A stretch of DNA of 64,000 bases from Manihot esculenta (GCF_001659605.2 NC_035177.2:4588611-4652610), one strand, 5' to 3'; shown: positions 1 to 11,847, numbered from the stretch's first letter. Notes: generated by a model not told the origin, from the sequence alone. Numbers and translations: made by a program.

Positions 1-1357
1 TTAGGACATTCCCGTACAAAATGCCCCTCCTGCCCACAGTTAAAGCAGGCTGTAGATCCCAACCGACAAACTCCTTTATGCGGTCTCCCACATCTCCCAC
101 ATACTGGACTGCTTGCGCCAGAGCTGGAGCCACTACCCATTCCCAGACCAGACTTGATCTTGCTCCAGAACTTATTCTTTGTACCTTTTGCCTTTCCCCA
201 TTTCTTGCTGCCTAAAGCTGCTGCACTGGGGTCTTAGAACCCGAAGGCTGTGCCACTTGCTGTTTTACTGTCCCCTGAATGATGGCACTTGCCTCCATCT
301 TCCTAGCTGCATCCACTATAGAGTGAAAACTCTCCTTCTCTGCTGGAAGAATCAAGGAGGAATACCTGGGATGAAGTCTCATGGTATATCTCCTTGCCTT
401 CTTCTGGTCAGTGTCATAAGTCTGACCCACATACTGAAGCAGATCCAGAAACTTGTCAGTGTATTCATCTACACTCATCTCCTCGGTTTGCCTCAACTGC
501 TCAAATTCTATCACTTTTAGCTCCCTGGAACTGTCAGGAAAAGCCCACCTTGCAAACTTATTGGCAAACTCTCCCCATGACATGCTGTCCACCCTGGGGT
601 CCACATAATTCTTGAACCACTCTCGAGCTTTCTTACATTTCAGTGTGTACTCTGCCATCTCAATGGCTCTGCTATCATCATCTCCCAACTCATCGGTTAT
701 CATCTTAACTGTTCTGAGGTACTCAAATGGATCATCTCCCGTATTGAATTTGGGAGCATCCAACTTCAAATACTCTGTCATTTTCACTTTACTTCCCCCA
801 GATGAGCTAGGTTGAGGTACTTGGACAACAGGGGCTACTGGTTCTGGTTCTGGTGGTGGAGGAGGTGCTAAACTTGGATCTGAGTATGCTGAACTGGGTT
901 GGAAAGGTGTGGGTGGATACATAGAATATGGTGGATAAAAAGGAGGATAAGGCATATAAGGCATGTAGGTAGGATATGGGGTAAAACCAGAGTACTCCGA
1001 CGTACCCCCTATCAGATACCCCGGGCCCTGTGGAAAGGGTGGATATTGGGGTGGATAACCAAACCCCGAGGCCTGAGCACCTCCCTGAGACTCTCCCATA
1101 CCCTCTTCAGATCTGTCCATCCCCATGCTTTCCTCTCTGCCCTGATCCACATCCATAGCCTCCCTCACTTTCTCTGACATTCCTCCTCTCTCTGTTCCTC
1201 TTCTACTCTCGTCAAAAGACCTTCTAGGGTCCCTTGACGTCCCCTCCCTGCTTGATCTTTGAGATCTCGCCCTTGGCAACGTAGGAGGACGAGCATCTAA
1301 ACCCTCATTCACTGGTGGGACTCCAGTTAAGCGTGCAGATCGACGAGTTCCTCTCAT
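1..1357 (-). pseudogene. gag of chromovirus element A, frameshifted before the zinc knuckle
   Basis: Structural capsid/nucleocapsid protein that would package element RNA. From the ATG at 1357 it reads 381 codons: a charged N-terminus, a Pro/Tyr-rich stretch (about residues 95-185), then a retrotransposon gag domain (about residues 195-365, with REWFKNYV and FEQLRQTEEMSVDEYTDKF). The frame ends at a TAG at 212-214. In the next frame the protein resumes immediately and contains a CxxC pair (CGRC) and a CCHC knuckle, CFNCGQEGHFVREC, at about 5-50. The gene is therefore broken by one frameshift near 210-235 rather than ending there. Protease and downstream pol lie beyond the window. Confidence 0.85.
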
Positions 1358-1556
1358 CGTAACTTACTGGAAAACAATACATATCAGCATATCAACATCA
1401 CATAACAACAATGCACATGCATAAATCATGGCATTACACATCAGCATATAGACAGGACTCAACATCCTAGCCTAGTGGATATACTTTCCTATTGTGCTTG
1501 ACCTACACTCTATGAGCCCGACACTCTCTCTATAGGTTCGACCCTATGAACCTAGG

Positions 1557-1568
1557 GCTCTGATATCA
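1557..1568 (-). other. Primer-binding site (initiator tRNA-Met) of element A
   Basis: On the minus strand this reads TGATATCAGAGC, one mismatch from the usual plant Met primer site TGGTATCAGAGC. It lies 3 bases inside the LTR end at 1572, which fixes the 5' LTR and the minus-strand orientation. Confidence 0.8.
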
Positions 1569-2221
1569 ATCTGTAACGATCCGACAATCGGACCGCTACC
1601 GGCGCTAGGATCCAGGTCGACTTAAGGTCGCCGGGACCCGTAGCAAGCCTGCTATACTGTCTGTGTACCAGTAAAATCCCATATATGATCATACATTTTC
1701 TGTAAAAGCATAAAACTCTGCTCTGAACCACGGCTGAACTTGTGCATGCACTATCTCTGTACTTACAGAACCCCTTACTAGAGCTTACTCTAGACGGGTT
1801 AAACTCATACTATGGTAAGCCTGGTTTCCATACTCTTAAAACCATTTAAATACAACAAACAGATCATGTATACAGAAAAGATTTACAACACATCTAGGAT
1901 TTACAACACATCTAGGATTTACAACACATCTAGGTCAAGCACAATACTAAACTTTATACAATACTATGACATCTCTTTACAAATCTTACATGTCCACACT
2001 ATACGATTATAAAACTCTTTACTCTTTCTGTACTCTTCTGCCTCCCCCTGTACTCTGATCTTGCAAAACTAGGGTTAAGGGAGAGGGGTGAGCTATACTA
2101 GCCCAGTGAGTAGAACAATAAAACATGTTAATTAAATATGCTCTCATGGAATGCATCACATCACAGACAATTCACATCATCTCGGGTGAACATGTCACCA
2201 AGAGTCCCAACATCCTAAACT

Positions 2222-2366
2222 CGTGCCAGGGCGTAGAATGGGCACCTGGTCTTCCTGTTATATCACATCATAACATAACTTACCATATACCGTGCCAGGG
2301 CGTAGAATGGGCACCTGGACTTTCTACTATTCCGTGCCAGGGCGTAGAATGGGCACCTGGTCTTTC
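2222..2366. repeat. LTR minisatellite, three copies
   Basis: Units starting CGTGCCAGGGCGTAGAATGG and continuing GCACCTGG begin near 2222, 2291 and 2333. The outer GCCAGG / CCTGG parts are complementary, so each unit can fold back. Equivalent arrays occur at 19451-19595 and 21899-22075, and inverted at 3841-3980, with differing spacing and sequence. Confidence 0.75.
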
Positions 2367-2736
2367 TTAGGGACTAATGGATCATCCACTATCACCCACA
2401 TCAACAACAACATAGAATGCAATGCAACATATTCATGATGTCTAATGCACTCAACCTATTGCATAACATGATGCATGAAACATGCTAAAAGCATTTAAGT
2501 TCTCATATTCAAGATTAAGTTTAGTTTAGTTCCACTCACCTCTGGCTGACTCTGAATGCTCTGAAGCCGTGCTCACTGCTGACCTCTTTGGTTCCTTTGG
2601 TCCGTTCCTACACAGAGGGACTCAAATGAGGGACCAAACTAACTCAAGGACATTTCTATAAACCTCCCCAAAAACCTCCTAAAACATCCTAAAACCATCA
2701 AGGAAAACATGCAAAAGAAGGCTGGACAGGGCACTT

Positions 2737-2985
2737 TCGGCGGCAGGTTCGACGGCCGAAAGTCCCTTCCAGAGCCGAACCTCAAGCACTTTCGGCGGCA
2801 CTTCGGCTGCCGAAAATCCTCTCCAGAGACGAAAGTCCCTAACCTTCGGCGGCACCTTCGGCTGCCAAAACCCCCCCTAGAGCCAAAAGTCCAAACTTTC
2901 GGAGGCAAGCTTGGGCAAGCGTAGGCGGCCGAAACCACCTCCTTAGCATGTTCGGCGGCCAAACCCTATTTCGGCGGCCGAAACT
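2737..2985. promoter_or_regulatory. Cluster of near-palindromic GCC-box-like motifs in LTR A
   Basis: At least six occurrences of TTCGGCGGC and its partner GGCCGAA or TGCCGAA within 250 bp; a second small cluster is at 3523-3596. The core GGCGGC is the complement of GCCGCC, the AP2/ERF GCC-box core. The motif density and near-palindromy are seen directly; a regulatory role is inference. Confidence 0.45.
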
Positions 2986-3772
2986 GGGTTCCCCAGTAAG
3001 GCATAACCCTGCTCAACTTCATGCAATCTTCCTCCAAACTTCTCAAACATGCAAACTCAACTCTACAACACACATAGACTCACACATATGCACAAAGAGG
3101 TCCCAAAACTACCTTAGAACCCCAACAAACATCACAACTAAACACCTAAGCATGCTTTGACCACACATCAACCAAAACTCAACTTACCCTAATCATGCAT
3201 CTCTACCCATAAACCTCTATAAAACCTTCATAAAACATCAAAGAAGCTAAGGATCTACACTTACCTCTTGTAGATCTAGAGGATATGTGATCCTAACGTG
3301 GAGATGTGGAGAAATTCACTCTCAAACTCTTCAAACTTCCAAAACTTGGTTTTTAACTCAAAACCTTCAAAACAACATACAAACTCATCAAAACTTTGAA
3401 CGATTTGTAAAAATCATGAAGATCACCCAAGGAAGAGCATGGTCTCACCTCTGTCTGTGAAAAGGGAAGAAACTTATCCATTTCACTGACTTAGGGCCTT
3501 TTATAGGTGGCTGGCTAGACCACCTTTGGCGGCCTAACGTGAATCCAAACTCCTGAATGTTCGGCGGCCGAACTTTCACCTTCGGCGGCCGAACCTTGCA
3601 TTTCTTCCTTGGCTCTTTTCTTTCAAAACAACTTATTTCCTTTCCACTTTAAAACATTAAAACATGCTAAAAACATGTAGAAAACATAGCTATTACCCTT
3701 CTAGAGTATTCCGACATCCTGGATTCCACCGAAAAGTAGAATTCCGATGTCGGACTCTAGCCGGGTATTACA

Positions 3773-4653
3773 ATCCTCTAGCCCTCATTATGATATGATA
3801 TGATGATGATATGATATGATACGATATGACATGAGATGGAAAGACCAGGTGTGGCCTAATCGCCCCTGGCACAGAGTAAGAGAAGACCAGGTGTGGCTGT
3901 ATCGCCCCTGGAATAGTTGGACATGTTATGATATGAGGTATGTGAGAGAAGACTAGGTGAGGCCGTATTGCCCCTGGCATAGTTGGACATGTTATGATAT
4001 GGACATGTAGAGGGCTATTGGTGACAAGTTCATCCTTGATGTGTATTGTTTGTGATGTAATGCATTTCATGATGGCATATGTTTAAATGTTTTCTTTATA
4101 TAGTTCTGCTCACTGGGCTTTATAGCTCACCCCTCTCCCCTAACCCCAGGTTTGCAGGGACAGAGATAGTTCAGGAGGTCAGCAGGTTATGGCTATGGTC
4201 ATGTTTATGTAATAGAATAGTAGTGGACATGATGTAATGTAAAAAATATGTAACGAAATGTAAAATGATATGATGTACAATAATGTAATGACATGTCATG
4301 GTTAGAGTTATGCTTTGCCCTAGTCATGTATGGTTAATCCCTTTTGATACATGATTTTATGTTAATGTTTAAATGATGAGGTTTATGTAAACCAAGCTTA
4401 ATGTATGATATGTTACCCCATTGGAGTATTTGATGAGGGCTCCAGTGTGGGGTTTTATGATATTGAGTTTGTGCATGCACAGGTTAAGCTTGGTGAATGA
4501 AAGAAAAAGTTTAAAGTTTTATATATATGATTGATCATGTATGGGATTATACCAGTTGTACAGGATGTATGTTAGGCTTGCTATGGGTCCCGGTGGCCTT
4601 AAGCCGATCTGGATCCTAGCGCCGGTAGCGGTCCGGTTTTCCGGGTCGTTACA
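3773..4653 (+). repeat. Truncated, inverted chromovirus LTR fragment B
   Basis: Ends at 4653 with ...GGTCGTTACA, the LTR terminus in the orientation opposite to copy A, and includes the inverted minisatellite (accaggtgtggcc units, 3841-3980). About 880 bp of the ~2.2-kb LTR remains; the rest was lost where element A adjoins. No primer site follows 4653, so this was a 3' or solo LTR. It sits inside the copia remnant that starts at 4654. Confidence 0.8.
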
Positions 4654-4679
4654 ATAGAGAACTATCAGACTTGGAACCA

Positions 4680-5804
4680 ACGAATCCAAGCTCCTGCCAG
4701 GCACCCATAAGGCACTGATTCCACACTCATGGCACTTGCTTAAGACCATAAATGGACTTCTACAATCGACACATAAAATTAGGATGATTGTGATCAACAT
4801 GGCCCGGTGGCTGAGTCATGAAAATAACTTCATCAAGCTTCCCATGAAGGAAAGCATTAGAAATATCCAATTGACTGATAGATCAGTTATTAGCCACAAC
4901 AACGAAAAGGAATAAACAGATTGTAGTGGGCTTATCAACCAGGCTGAATGTATCTTCAAAATCAATTCTAGATCTTTGATGAAATCCCTTAGCCACCAAG
5001 CCAACAACATTTTGAGAGGGAGAAGAAGGTACAAGTTTCTAAGTGTCATTAGAAATAAGAGCATTATACTCCTTGGATATAGCCTCATGCCAATGAGCAT
5101 GCTTGACAGCTTGAGCATAAGTAGTAGGCTCCAAAGCAGAAGACATAGAAGCATTGAAGGACTAGATATGCTTCGTCTTGAGATTACCAGTTTGTGCTCT
5201 TGTCACCGTGGGATGAGCACAACCAGGTGAGGAATAAGGTTAGCTCTAAGCAGGAACAGAGCCATGGTTAGGAGAAGTGGATGCATCAAATTCAACAAGG
5301 AAACCAAGGCCTTTGCCATAAGAAGCAGGTGTAGTTGACCCAAAAGGTAGAGAGGATGATGGCATAGATGTGTTGAGAGAAGATGGAGAGGGTGTAGTAA
5401 TATCCGAAGTGGGAGGAGGTGATTTTGATTCTGGTATGTTAGCCGTGGGCACGGGTAAGGTAGGCATAGGCATAGGTAAGTCAAGCATAGGCATGAATAA
5501 GGCAGGCGAGCAAACTGATTGTCAATGAGGAGTCAACCATGGATTTGGAAATGGAAGTCTCATTACCTTGTGCTTGAAAAGGGAAAAAAATTTCATCAAA
5601 AAGAACATGATAGGAGATTAAAAAAAAAAACTCATTTAAGGAAGGATCAAAGCACTTATAACCTTTATGAGTATGATTATAACCTAAGAAAACATATGGT
5701 TTTGACCAAGGTTCCAACTTACTATTTGAATATAGATGTGACCAAGGATAACATAAACAACTAAAGACATGGAGAATACCATTATCAGGCTTGGTGGTAA
5801 ACAA
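4680..5804 (-). pseudogene. copia pol remnant: integrase tail and reverse transcriptase start
   Basis: Minus-strand translation gives integrase C-terminal sequence (LEPWSKPYVFLGYNHTHKGY, about 5690-5745), a Ser/Pro-rich linker, and then the first third of reverse transcriptase, with LDISNAFLHG-like sequence near 4850 and MTQPPGHVD...YGLKQ near 4735-4815. The YVDD catalytic motif is not present because the remnant ends first. Several in-frame stops and frame changes are present. It would have reverse-transcribed and integrated the element; now inert. Confidence 0.78.
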
Positions 5805-5879
5805 AACCTCATAGGGAGTGCGATTATTCAGTCACGGAGTGGGCAAACGGTTAATGAGAAAGACAATAGTTTCAAAGGC

Positions 5880-6742
5880 ACAGAACCCGAGACATCCACT
5901 AAACCTGACTGGGTTGCAGTGATATATGCTAGCAAAGTGGGTAAAAGTGGCAAAGTAGAGGAGGAAAAACGAGGATCAGAAGTAAAAGAAAAGACTAGAC
6001 CTTTATCGTGCCCACGGGTAAAGGTCTGAGGTTGACCGTAATGAGCTGTAAGAACGATAACAGCAGGCTCATCTAATTTTAATTGGCGTTCCTCATTAAG
6101 GAGCATACCATACAGTGTGTCATAAGAAATATCCTCTTATTGAGCTTCAAGAGCTCATGTAAAGGGTCGATATGTAGGTTCAAGACCGGCTTTAATGAAT
6201 TCGACCAAATCATCGTCTAAAACAAAATGTTGTAATGCAACAAGTTTATTAGCAATCTCTTTTGCTCTTTGCACATAATTTTTAGTAGAGTCAGCTCCAT
6301 GCTTCAAGGAATAAATCTGCATCTTGAGTTCTCGAATTTTGAGTTTAGAGGTGGTAGCATAGGAGATGACCAGCTTGTCCCAAGCCTCCTTAACTATTTT
6401 GACACCCACAATATGTGGAAGAATGGACTCTGAAACAGAGGCAAAATCCAACTAAGAACCGTTTAATCTTAACGAACTCATAGAGAATAGGTAAATAGAT
6501 TGATTATTGAACAAGAACTTCACGGGAGCAGGTTACAAGCCATCAATATGATGCTCAAGTGCACATCCATGTAGCATAGGTAAGAACTGTAATTTCCACA
6601 AGAGAAAATTGATAAAAGTTAATTTCAAAGGAATTTGATGGGTAAGATTGGACATATGAGAGAAATTCATTGGTGGCGCTGAAGCAGTCACCACAAGAGC
6701 AGAAGAAGACGAAGAAACAGGGGCAGATTCAGTCCCACTCAT
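5880..6742 (-). pseudogene. copia gag remnant (UBN2-type)
   Basis: The ATG at 6742 starts a Ser-rich N-terminus followed by HQIPLKLTFINFLLWKLQF, the typical start of copia gag (LxxxNFLLWKxQ). A frame at 6155-6451 continues with gag core sequence (VKEAWDKL, LKIRELKMQIYSLKHG, DDDLVEFIKAGLEPTYR). Another frame at about 5940-6106 (LLNEERQLKLDEP) is the region before the zinc knuckle. Frames are interrupted by stops, and the knuckle itself was not found. Confidence 0.78.
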
Positions 6743-6789
6743 GGTGAAACTAAGAGAAGAAGAAGAAGAAAGAGTTTTAGGCGGCTAAA

Positions 6790-6801
6790 GCTTTGATACC
6801 A
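6790..6801 (-). other. Primer-binding site (tRNA-Met) of the first copia element
   Basis: Minus-strand TGGTATCAAAGC, one mismatch from the Met consensus, 48 bases upstream of the gag ATG. The LTR edge is therefore at 6802. Confidence 0.75.
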
Positions 6802-7092
6802 TGAAAGGTTTTGGTTAACCATATATTTTATTAATCACAAAAGTGTATTTATATAAGGATTTTAGAGACAAAATAGAAAAAGAATTATAACACCAATAAA
6901 TGACTAATACAATCCTATACAAAATAGACTTATTCCTCTTTAATATGTAATTATTTTTTAAAATTTTAGAAAATTATACTTTAAAATTTTACAAACAAGA
7001 AAACATTAAATTTAATAATAGTTTTATTTTTTAAATATTAATAAATTAAATTTGTAGTAACAACTTATATCGTTACTTTTACTTATGTTAAT
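6802..7092 (-). repeat. Remains of copia 5' LTR and flank
   Basis: AT-rich sequence immediately outside the primer site, starting TGAAAGG on the plus strand. The outer LTR edge is not clear; a TG...CA unit of about 115 bp (6802 to about 6915) is possible. The stretch ends where the next gypsy element inserted at 7093. Confidence 0.45.
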
Positions 7093-7599
7093 TGATGTGG
7101 CTGAAATAGAGTTGTGCTACGATTGCTCAATCTGCAAGAAAAAAAAAACGTGAGCTGGTTGACACCTACGGCAACCACTCTGACACTCAAGTCAGTAACT
7201 GAAGATAGGGATGAGTGTAATATAATGTTTTGAGCTTAACAGTAGTTGTATAAGAATTGTGTACCTTGATCTTTGTGATCATTAGCTTTTATATTGTTAG
7301 AAGATGGAGTTAGTTATCGCATCTCCTGAAATCTGACTGGTGCCGGCTAGTCGATAGGGAATCCCGCGATTAAAGGTATAATGGGATATGTTGGATTGCA
7401 TTCTCTAATGCTAACTTCTCGTGGAGTCCCGTCCCATAGTTGAGAGGGCGAGTCTTAACAAAGAGTTGAGACCGAAAGTGTCTGGGTCTTTTTTTTTCCC
7501 TCTGTGGGACCATGTATCCACTGATCAGACCCTTGACATGTGGCTCTATTTTCAAGTGCTAGCACATGGCCTACATTGGGCAATTATTATGCTATATTA
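7093..7599 (-). repeat. 3' LTR of the TTAAT gypsy element
   Basis: Aligns along its length with 11338-11842, for example the shared TTATCGCATCTCCTGAAA and GGGCGAGTCTT blocks. Just inside it the minus strand has a purine-rich tract (about 7600-7612) in polypurine-tract position. Divergence from its partner is substantial by eye, so the element is old. Confidence 0.8.
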
Positions 7600-10110
7600 G
7601 AAGTTCTCCTGTTGATCTTCGATTCTTTAGATTTGAATGTGACAATTCTCTTCACGATCTAGGGCATGTGACCTGTTTAAATTGGCCTTTCATACTCGCG
7701 TCGTTTTGCCTACTCCTGCCCATAAATGACAATTGCCTTATTTTATAATTTTTATTTTTAATGAGAAATCTTTCCTTCTATACTCTTTTTCATTATTTTC
7801 GCTAAGTATTTATATGTTCGATACTCAATCATAACTCGCATCCAAGTATTGTCAACAAGTTTTAAACAGTCTTTTAAAAGACTATGAAAAGGTTAACACC
7901 CGACCATAACAGCCGGTTACTGGCCTAACTAGTGGCCATAAAATAAATTGTTAGTTAATCCAAAGATCATAGCAAATCAAAATACGCAGCAAAAAAAAAA
8001 TTGATTTCTAGATTACCTCCTAAGATCCAAGTGATCCGTTTAATTCAAAAAGAAGGATTCGAATTCTAACCTTTTTAAAAACTTTCTTCAAAATATTTAG
8101 TTGACTTCAGGTATTGCTTCTCGCAAACACTCTCTATCGGTATCCACATGAATGCTTGTCGTTTGAAGTGCTAGCTCTTGTAAAACGGCTAGAGCTTCTC
8201 TGTTTCCCTTTTTCTCTATTAGAAAAAAAAATTCCACGTGAGTTCTTAACTCTCTATTTTTAAAGGAACGTGTTTATGTTTCATATTATCTAACTAAAAA
8301 TAGATACTGATATATTTATTTAATTCTAATTGAAATAGAGAGAGAAACGGTTGATATCCCAATCCATATCAAATACAGATTGGTTTATTAATAATATTAT
8401 TATTATCTAATAATAATAATAATAACAATGAAGATTAATATTATTATTAATATCAGATTAATAGACATCAAGTCCATTAATAATATTTAACCCAATAATG
8501 CATTCTTTGTATGCAACTCGATAGGCTCACATTAATTGGTATAGTTCCAATCTTTATTAAAGTCTACAAGTTATAAGTAGCCTTTAGCAAGACACTATAA
8601 CTACCTAATTAATATAAGGATTGACTGTCCAATTAAAGTCTTACAACAAAACATGCATTTATTCATTTGTCACATTATATCTAGTTTGAACATAAGTCAT
8701 GTTCAGTGTCATACTTATATTGTTCAAACCAATGATTACTCAATCTTCAAGTAGACTGATAAAATCAAATGTTATTAATTACACTACCAATTCATTTAGG
8801 TACGACTATGCATTTCTCAGTCTGATTTATTGAGGGGCCCAAAAGATATCTCTCTCAGATAGAGATATATATTTTATCTTGATTGTTCAATATCCTTTAT
8901 ATAATTTCTATCATGTCCGATCATAACCTTTATAATTATCTGAATAAAGATAGCGTTTGATTATATCAAAACATAATTTCCTTATGTTGGAAACTATGAC
9001 AATCTCAAGTCTAAGAATTGATTCATAACTATTATGAGATTCACTAATGACACTAATCCATATAGTGATCTCAGTGTGGTTCTATTCAATACTTTATTTT
9101 CTAACAAGTATATATGATATTAATTTGCATCATCATACACATAATCATCTCATGATCATCAATCAATACACATACTAGTTATATATATTATTATCTCTAT
9201 AATAATAAGAACCAATGATGTAAATCATTATTATGTAACATGCAAACAAATAATAATGATGACAAAAACCTCTTTATTAATAACAAAATAAGTAACATAA
9301 AGGTCCAAATTGCTAATTGCTACTTGTATTAAACCAAATCAATCAGTTTCTTAACATAAACAGATATGCTAATTGCTACTTGTATTAATCCAATTAAACA
9401 ATTACGTATTTACTTGAGTTAATTAGCAATATGTTGTCTATCTAGGAGATTCAATAGGTCTCTTAAATTCCTAAAAGGACAACAATGGAGATGGTATTAT
9501 TCGTAAATAGAAAAAGATTAAAAATATAAATTAAGGTGAACAGAAATTAAGAATAAATCTCATAACATAAATAAACTTCAACTTGATTAATCTTTAACTG
9601 AAAAAGAGAGTTTAGCCACTAAGAGCCATGATAAAATTGCAAAAAAATAAAAATAAAAGAAGGAGAAAGGGGTTCGGGTAGAGAGGAATCGAAAGGAGGG
9701 AATGGGGAGAAGAGGAGAGGGGTAGAGATGATTGTGGAGATGTCTTTCCTACTTCTAAAACAATTTTTTTATATAGGTTTTTCCCAAACAAAAAGATAAT
9801 TATTCAAAATTTAAAATAAATCTACTACTCTTACTATGATTATTATCCTAATTCTAATCTGAATGTATTTGCAGTTGTCTGAAATAATTTTAAATTCTGT
9901 ACAGCTGGCAAAACAGAAATCCTGTAATTTGTTCGTCAAGCTTGGGTCACAACCTTGGAAAAGTTGTATCTTTCAGTCGAAAATAGCTCTAAAATAGCCT
10001 ATTTCGGTTTATTTTTATACTTTCAGCTCAAAATCTATCTAAAATCAAAATCCAAGTAAAAAGCCGATTGTTTATATCAAAATCATAGCAAAATAAAAAA
10101 AGTGGTGAGT
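7600..10110. other. Non-coding AT-rich interior, probably a nested non-coding retroelement
   Basis: No reading frame with recognisable protein similarity. Contains poly-A/TAATAA-rich stretches (8390-8450, 9180-9240), a purine-rich tract (9650-9735) and sequence resembling non-coding LTR-type elements (about 7870-9250), but I could not find convincing paired termini. A TTGCTAATTGCTACTTGTATTA block occurs twice (about 9309 and 9368). Confidence 0.35.
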
Positions 10111-10119
10111 TTTACTACT

Positions 10120-11097
10120 CATCACCTTATGGTTGTGGTATAAAATGCCTTTAGCGGGACTAATACCTAGATTATAGGCTTGGTAGATACCCACCTTATG
10201 GTCTTATTCTTGTCTCTATGCTTTCAACCATCCAACGTTTCTCTGGGTTTTGGTTTTGCTTTTAACTCGTCCTTTTGTCCTCTCTCAATGCTTGGACTTC
10301 ATCATCCAGCCTTATATATTTTTGGGCTTTATCTATTAGCTATTGGTACGTAGCGGCTGGGTTCTTGATTAGAGAATTCATGAACTTGATGTTACACTTT
10401 CCTTTTTTCAATACTTCACATGTTATCTCGTGATTTAATTCATCCACTTGTATTGCTTCTGCATTAAATCATGAGATTAAACTCCTTAAAGACTCGCCCT
10501 CTCCTTGGCGGATCTTTCGCAAGTCAGAGGAGAGCTTTTTAGGAGGTATATAAGTAATAAACCTAGAGTTAAATAACATAGTGAATTGGATAAAGTTTCA
10601 AATTGAACCTGGGCTTAGATGTTGATACCATTTCTTAGCTAAACATGTGAATGTTGATGGAAACAATCGATACAACATGAAATCATTGACATTCTGAAGC
10701 TGCATTATCGTCCTAAAGATAGCCATGTGACTTTTGAAATCTGTTGTTTCGCCGTATTTGTCCAAACTTGAAAGTTTAAAATTGGTGGGAAATGTCTCTA
10801 CCAGGATCTCTTCTGATAGGGCGAGGCATCGTCCAACTCATAATCCTCCTCCTACACCTTTTGGCACCTTTGCATGGCCCGTATCAACTTCCAGTCGACA
10901 TCCTTTGGAGCCTCATCCGATGACTCCTCTTCCTCCAGCTTTGCCTTCCCTTTGGATGGCGTTTGGATTAACTCTATTCGAGTCCTTGGGGTGTCGATGG
11001 AAGCTTCCTCCCTTATCCTGGGAGCCATGAAGGAGGCCTCCTCCCGAGCTTTATACTGCTCAAGAGTGGCCTTTAACCTTTTTATGTATTGAATCAT
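10120..11097 (-). pseudogene. gag remnant of the TTAAT gypsy element
   Basis: The minus-strand frame from 11097 starts MIQYIKRLKATLEQYKAREE, an N-terminal coiled region followed by an acidic stretch and DVDWKLIRAM. Other frames further left give gag core sequence (RQGEGESLRSLISWF near 10480-10530; KFMNSLIKNPAATY near 10340-10390). Multiple frameshifts and stops. It would have formed the particle core. Confidence 0.65.
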
Positions 11098-11317
11098 CTG
11101 CTCATTATTTTAAGTTGCTCAAATCAGCCTCATTGACCATCGATGGGGTGTTTAGTCCACTACTAGGAGTAGAAGAAATGATTAGAACCTTGTTGGCAGC
11201 AGCTCATAAATTGTCAACCATTTTAGAGTATAGAAGCAGGAAAAGATTGCTTTTTAAAAGGACAATGAATGAAAGACCAATTTCTACTCCAATTGAATAG
11301 AGAGAATCCAATGGAAT

Positions 11318-11337
11318 ATCCCGACAATAGAACCAAA
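11318..11337 (-). other. Putative primer-binding site of the TTAAT gypsy element
   Basis: Directly inside the 5' LTR edge (11338), the minus strand reads TTTGGTTCTATTGTCGGGA, the same layout as TTTGGCGCCGTCTGTGGGA in the Tat element at 56.6 kb, but with several changes. Confidence 0.55.
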
Positions 11338-11842
11338 TGATGTGGCTAAACAGAGCTGTGCTGGGATTGGTTAATCTGCAAGAAAAAAAATTGTGAGGTG
11401 GTTGGCACCTACGACAGTTACTCCGACGCTCAAGTCAATAAACTAAAGATAAGGGCGAGTGTAATGTAATGCTTTGAACTTAACAGTAGTTATGTAAGAA
11501 TTGTGTATCTTGATTTCTATGATCATTAGCTTTTATATTATCATAAGATGAAATTAGTTATCGCATCTCCTGAAAATTCGATTGGTGTCGACTAATGAAT
11601 AGAGATCCCGCGATTATAGGTATAATGGGAATATGCTGAATTGCATTCTCTAACGGTAACTTCCCATGGAGTCTCGTCTTGTAGTTGAAAGGGCGAGTCT
11701 TGACGAAGAGCTGAGACCGAAAGTGTCCGGGACTTCTTTTCCTTCGATGAGACTGAGTATTCTCTTATCAGAGTCTTGCTACGTAGTCCTGTCTTCGAGT
11801 GTATACACATAATCTATATTTAACGAATATTGTGCTATATCA
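11338..11842 (-). repeat. 5' LTR of the TTAAT gypsy element
   Basis: 505 bp, TGATGTGGCT...CTATATCA, followed by the TTAAT target duplication. Pairs with 7093-7599. Confidence 0.82.
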
Positions 11843-11847
11843 TTAAT

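Larger units (their letters stand above)
1..3772 (-). mobile_element. Ty3/gypsy chromovirus-like element A, cut by the window edge
   Basis: Left-truncated LTR retrotransposon read on the minus strand: a 2.2-kb 5' LTR (1572-3772), a primer-binding site complementary to initiator tRNA-Met, then gag running off the window at position 1. The long LTR, Met primer site and a gag with a single CCHC knuckle fit plant chromoviruses of the Tekay/Del group; reverse transcriptase is outside the window, so the clade is inferred. It directly abuts LTR fragment B of the same family in the opposite orientation, so A most likely inserted into B. Its target duplication cannot be tested because the far end is missing. 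Confidence 0.85.
1572..3772 (-). repeat. 5' LTR of chromovirus element A (2.2 kb)
   Basis: The plus strand begins TGTAACG and ends TATTACA, a proper TG...CA terminus. It contains three copies of a GTGCCAGGGCGTAGAATGGG minisatellite (2222-2366), a TCACCCCTCTCCC-type stretch near 2075-2095 also present in the other copies, and two clusters of TTCGGCGGCCGAA-like motifs (2737-2985 and 3523-3596). The same LTR recurs as solo or partial copies at 3773-4653, 18814-21066, 21274-23505 and 59097-61149. Confidence 0.88.
4654..6801 (-). mobile_element. Decayed, internally deleted Ty1/copia element
   Basis: Minus-strand order is primer site (6790-6801), gag (about 5880-6742), integrase C-terminal part (about 5481-5870), linker (5200-5480), then reverse transcriptase (4680-5160). 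The protease and integrase catalytic core that should lie between gag and the integrase tail are missing, so an internal deletion has fused gag to integrase near 5850-5900. Its left part was broken by chromovirus LTR B. Many stops and frameshifts make it non-functional. Confidence 0.82.
7093..11842 (-). mobile_element. Gypsy-like element with ~506-bp LTRs and TTAAT target duplication
   Basis: Two same-direction LTRs (7093-7599 and 11338-11842) start TGATGTGGCT and end GCTATAT-TA/CA. They are flanked by TTAAT at 7088-7092 and again at 11843-11847, an exact 5-bp target duplication that proves a complete insertion. A primer site and a gag remnant lie inside on the minus strand; no protease, reverse transcriptase or integrase is recognisable. 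About 2.3 kb of the internal space (roughly 7.8-10.1 kb) is unrelated AT-rich sequence, either a replacement or a nested non-coding element. Confidence 0.82.

Noticed and set aside
212..1357. gag of element A as an intact 381-codon host gene
   Set aside because: Retrotransposon gag domain, adjacent Met primer site and LTR, and zinc knuckle in the next frame show it is an element gene.
7093..11842. The two ~506-bp repeats as unrelated solo LTRs
   Set aside because: The shared TTAAT target duplication at the outer edges, with primer site and gag between them, supports a single insertion.
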